Shown here: positions 61,585-64,000 of the stretch, piece by piece | How the letters are laid out: each line of letters begins with the position of its first letter | Numbering within the stretch: position 1 is the stretch's first letter | Made by a program: the position numbers and the translations under genes | The notes under the pieces: model-generated | What the model was told of the DNA's origin: nothing | The model's database searches: none | The model's input: only the letters and a program-made list of their open reading frames with translations | NCBI RefSeq assembly: GCF_036711975.1 | Contig: NC_091971.1 | Span: 7,757,501 to 7,821,500 of the forward strand | Length of the DNA stretch: 64,000 nt | Direction of reading: 5' to 3' | From: Onthophagus taurus | Lineage: Eukaryota; Arthropoda; Insecta; Coleoptera; Scarabaeidae

Positions 61585-64000
61585 CGTGACCTTATCATAC
61601 AAGTAATTGAGGTGACAACAATGCATGGTGACATCAAATTCTCAAAAGTACATTCATATTAAAAATTGAGTAATATTGAGTAATAAAGTTGTATTAAGTA
61701 TAAATAATCGCTTCATTATTTATGTTTCAACACCTACCTATAATTTATTATTCGTTAAAATTTCAAAATAGACTATGAATTATCTTCGCCTTAATAAAAA
61801 TCGGGACTGTAACCTTTTTCATCAATTACCATTCCCAGTAGGTGTAAAAGAAAAAATTATCTCCCACATTAACCAGAAAGCTGCTTCAATAAAATACGCC
61901 ATTTGTGGCTGTTTGTATCGAAACGATTTAGGAGATTACGTTAGGTCCGTCATCTGTTTGGCAGTTAAAAGCATCTAAATTCCCACAGCTGTAAACTTAT
62001 TGCCGCCCACGGATCGAATAAGTAAGTAGTCCACGGAACTGTCGACTTTCAAAACTGCCCGTTACGTGATTTACTCGATATTAAAAAGGCAAAAAGGCCG
62101 GATGTCGGAATTCCAGAAACAGATTAAATGTGAAATTCTAACGTAATTTCCGTTTATCTGGATGGAAGTGTACCCAATTAATTTTATTAATTTTTTTCCA
62201 TTGCAAAATTAAATGTTCTAGTTCCTAACAGATTTTTAATCTCATACAAAAAAGATAGTGATGAGATTATTAGGTCATAAGTCAATGGTGTCATCAAAAC
62301 AATACAACAGATGAACAATTTCACTATTTCAAACTGAAACACGTTTAGAGCGTTGCTTTCTAGGAAGAAGATAAAAAATTCCGCCAATTAGTTGCTCTAA
62401 TTGGTAGAATACGAACCTCATCACCACCACAAGGTCGTGTACTTAACTTTTGCAACTGGCGTTGTCTTAACGAGAACATTTACGGTCACAAATCGTGTGT
62501 GCGTACACATAATGGCGTGCCTGGTGGAAATAAAAATTCCCTTCGTGCTTTTTTTTACCGGACCGCATGATTTAGCGCTCGGTCGTTGACTTCTTTGACA
62601 CACCTATTTATTCTGGACCCATATAGTGCACCATAATCGTCCTCCTGTGTGTACTGTGATGCCTCACCCACCAGACATCCCTTTCATAACCCTCGCTTTT
62701 ATAAAAAGAAGGGTGCAAAAAAATGTATTAGGAAATTGGTTGTTGCCATGTCTACAAAGTATTAATTATCTCAATACAATTTATTTTAACATCATAAAAT
62801 GTCAAAGTCATTACTGTTGTAAAAATCTCATCCCTCGTCGTTGTAAGTAACGGGATTTCCCTATAAGATAAACGTCTCTGCAGAAAGCAGTGTTGGCGTA
62901 TACCGTGCAACATTTCTCGTCCCACACAGGCCAATTTCCATTTTGGAGACGTTTCCTCGTAAAAATGATAAGCATCGTCGTTTGAAGGCCGATTATCGTG
63001 GAAGAAAGAATCGTTTAACCTACGATTGTACGTTGAACCTGCACGATGCACAGGTGTTGTTTAGGAAGGTTATGTTGTGTGCTTTGAGTTCATTCCATGT
63101 AGGTTGTCCTCCACTTTCTAAGCATATTATCATACCCACGAAAAAGTAATGAAGTTCTCATTAACATATTAAATAATGCAGTGTTAAAATCGGAGAATAT
63201 AGGAACAAAGGAATTAATTATTTTATTAGCGTTAAAATGAATGAAGAGATACAATGAATGAGTTACATAAGATTTTACAAAACAACTTGTTATTATAAAT
63301 TATCTCGACAAATTCAAACGTTATCGTAGTCATTGATAACTAAAACTAACGTAGGTTTCATTCACAATTCAGGTCACCGCTCACACCTGTTACCAACAAT
63401 ATTAGACGCCTTCAGATTCGATTACAGCACTCCTACCGTACTTGGCCAGTCTAAACTGAGATATTTACAGCGACGACCTTACGAAGTAAATAACGCAACC
63501 GCCGTCCTTTTGATGCAAATTTTGATTCCAGGGAAATTTTTTTAACGTAACCGATTTGGAATTTCTCAGAATACCACCGTTTTGTACGGAATGGCGCTTT
63601 CGTCAAAGAGATGTGATGTATGTGCTCCAGTTACCACTTTTTTCATCTTGCATAAAGAAATACCACCGAGATATAAATGGTGTTTCGGTATGAATATGCA
63701 AGATGTGACGCAATATTTTAATCGTATTAGGATATTTTAAAATATGTGGGTTTGTTTATAACATATGTTTAGGTTAACCCATAAATAATTATTAGATTTT
63801 TTTCAAATTCACTTTTCTTCTTTGTTTGCCATATTTTATGTCATACTACCTAATAATTACAGCTTTACAAGATCTGGAATGCTTCCTAGTATGTAATTTG
63901 AAAGTTAAATCTATTTGCGCTGACTGACTAAATTACCGACAAGAAATATTGGCTCGTTATCTTATCTCTGCAAGATATTGCAAAAAAATCTTAATTGTTA
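61585..64000. other. Gene-free stretch to the window end
   Basis: No gene is supported in this AT-rich end. Open frames such as 62,401-62,589, 62,752-63,051 and 63,333-63,545 lack known motifs and overlap on both strands. Confidence 0.4.

Overview
The window is a piece of an AT-rich insect nuclear genome. All recognisable genes are split by GT-AG introns, the protein content is animal (importin beta, AMBRA1, NUFIP1, an SLC22-type transporter), and the transposons are insect-like (R1/jockey-type and RTE-like non-LTR relics, Tc1/mariner MITEs, hAT elements). A beetle is my best guess, but nothing seen here proves the order.

Layout. Positions 1-27,400 are a gene-poor, AT-rich stretch with degenerate repeats, a broken Tc1/mariner-like transposase (about 4.0-4.65 kb), rearranged non-LTR retrotransposon relics (about 11.5-13.0 kb), three of the four tracts of a dispersed 21-bp minisatellite, and one unassigned coding-like island at 8.64-8.82 kb. 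From 27.4 to 55.9 kb lie the genes: importin subunit beta-1 (+, 27,470-32,448), an SLC22/carcinine-transporter-like carrier (+, 37,200-39,293), AMBRA1 (+, 39,939-47,694), NUFIP1-like (-, 49,761-50,972, 5' end not resolved), a possible exon of an unknown gene (-, 54,257-54,460) and a proline/glycine/arginine-rich protein (-, 55,122-55,916). From 56 to 64 kb there is again mostly non-coding DNA, with a 152-bp satellite array at 58.1-58.8 kb.

The genes do not form an operon-like system. Importin beta carries proteins into the nucleus, the transporter moves small organic cations or zwitterions, AMBRA1 is an autophagy and CUL4-DDB1 adaptor, and NUFIP1 is a box C/D snoRNP assembly factor also reported as a ribophagy receptor. 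AMBRA1 and NUFIP1 are convergent neighbours separated by an R1-like retrotransposon relic; I see no evidence that the pairing is more than chance.

The most notable structures are mobile or repetitive: an approximately 800-bp imperfect palindrome and a 155-bp TA-flanked MITE in one importin intron; two hAT-type elements in one AMBRA1 intron, one with an intact 8-bp target duplication and one internally deleted; an approximately 30-copy composite minisatellite downstream of no recognised gene at 51.6-52.8 kb, with diverged relatives elsewhere in the window; the 21-bp minisatellite at four loci; and the 152-bp satellite with a hairpin core. I did not find a convincing new multi-gene system.
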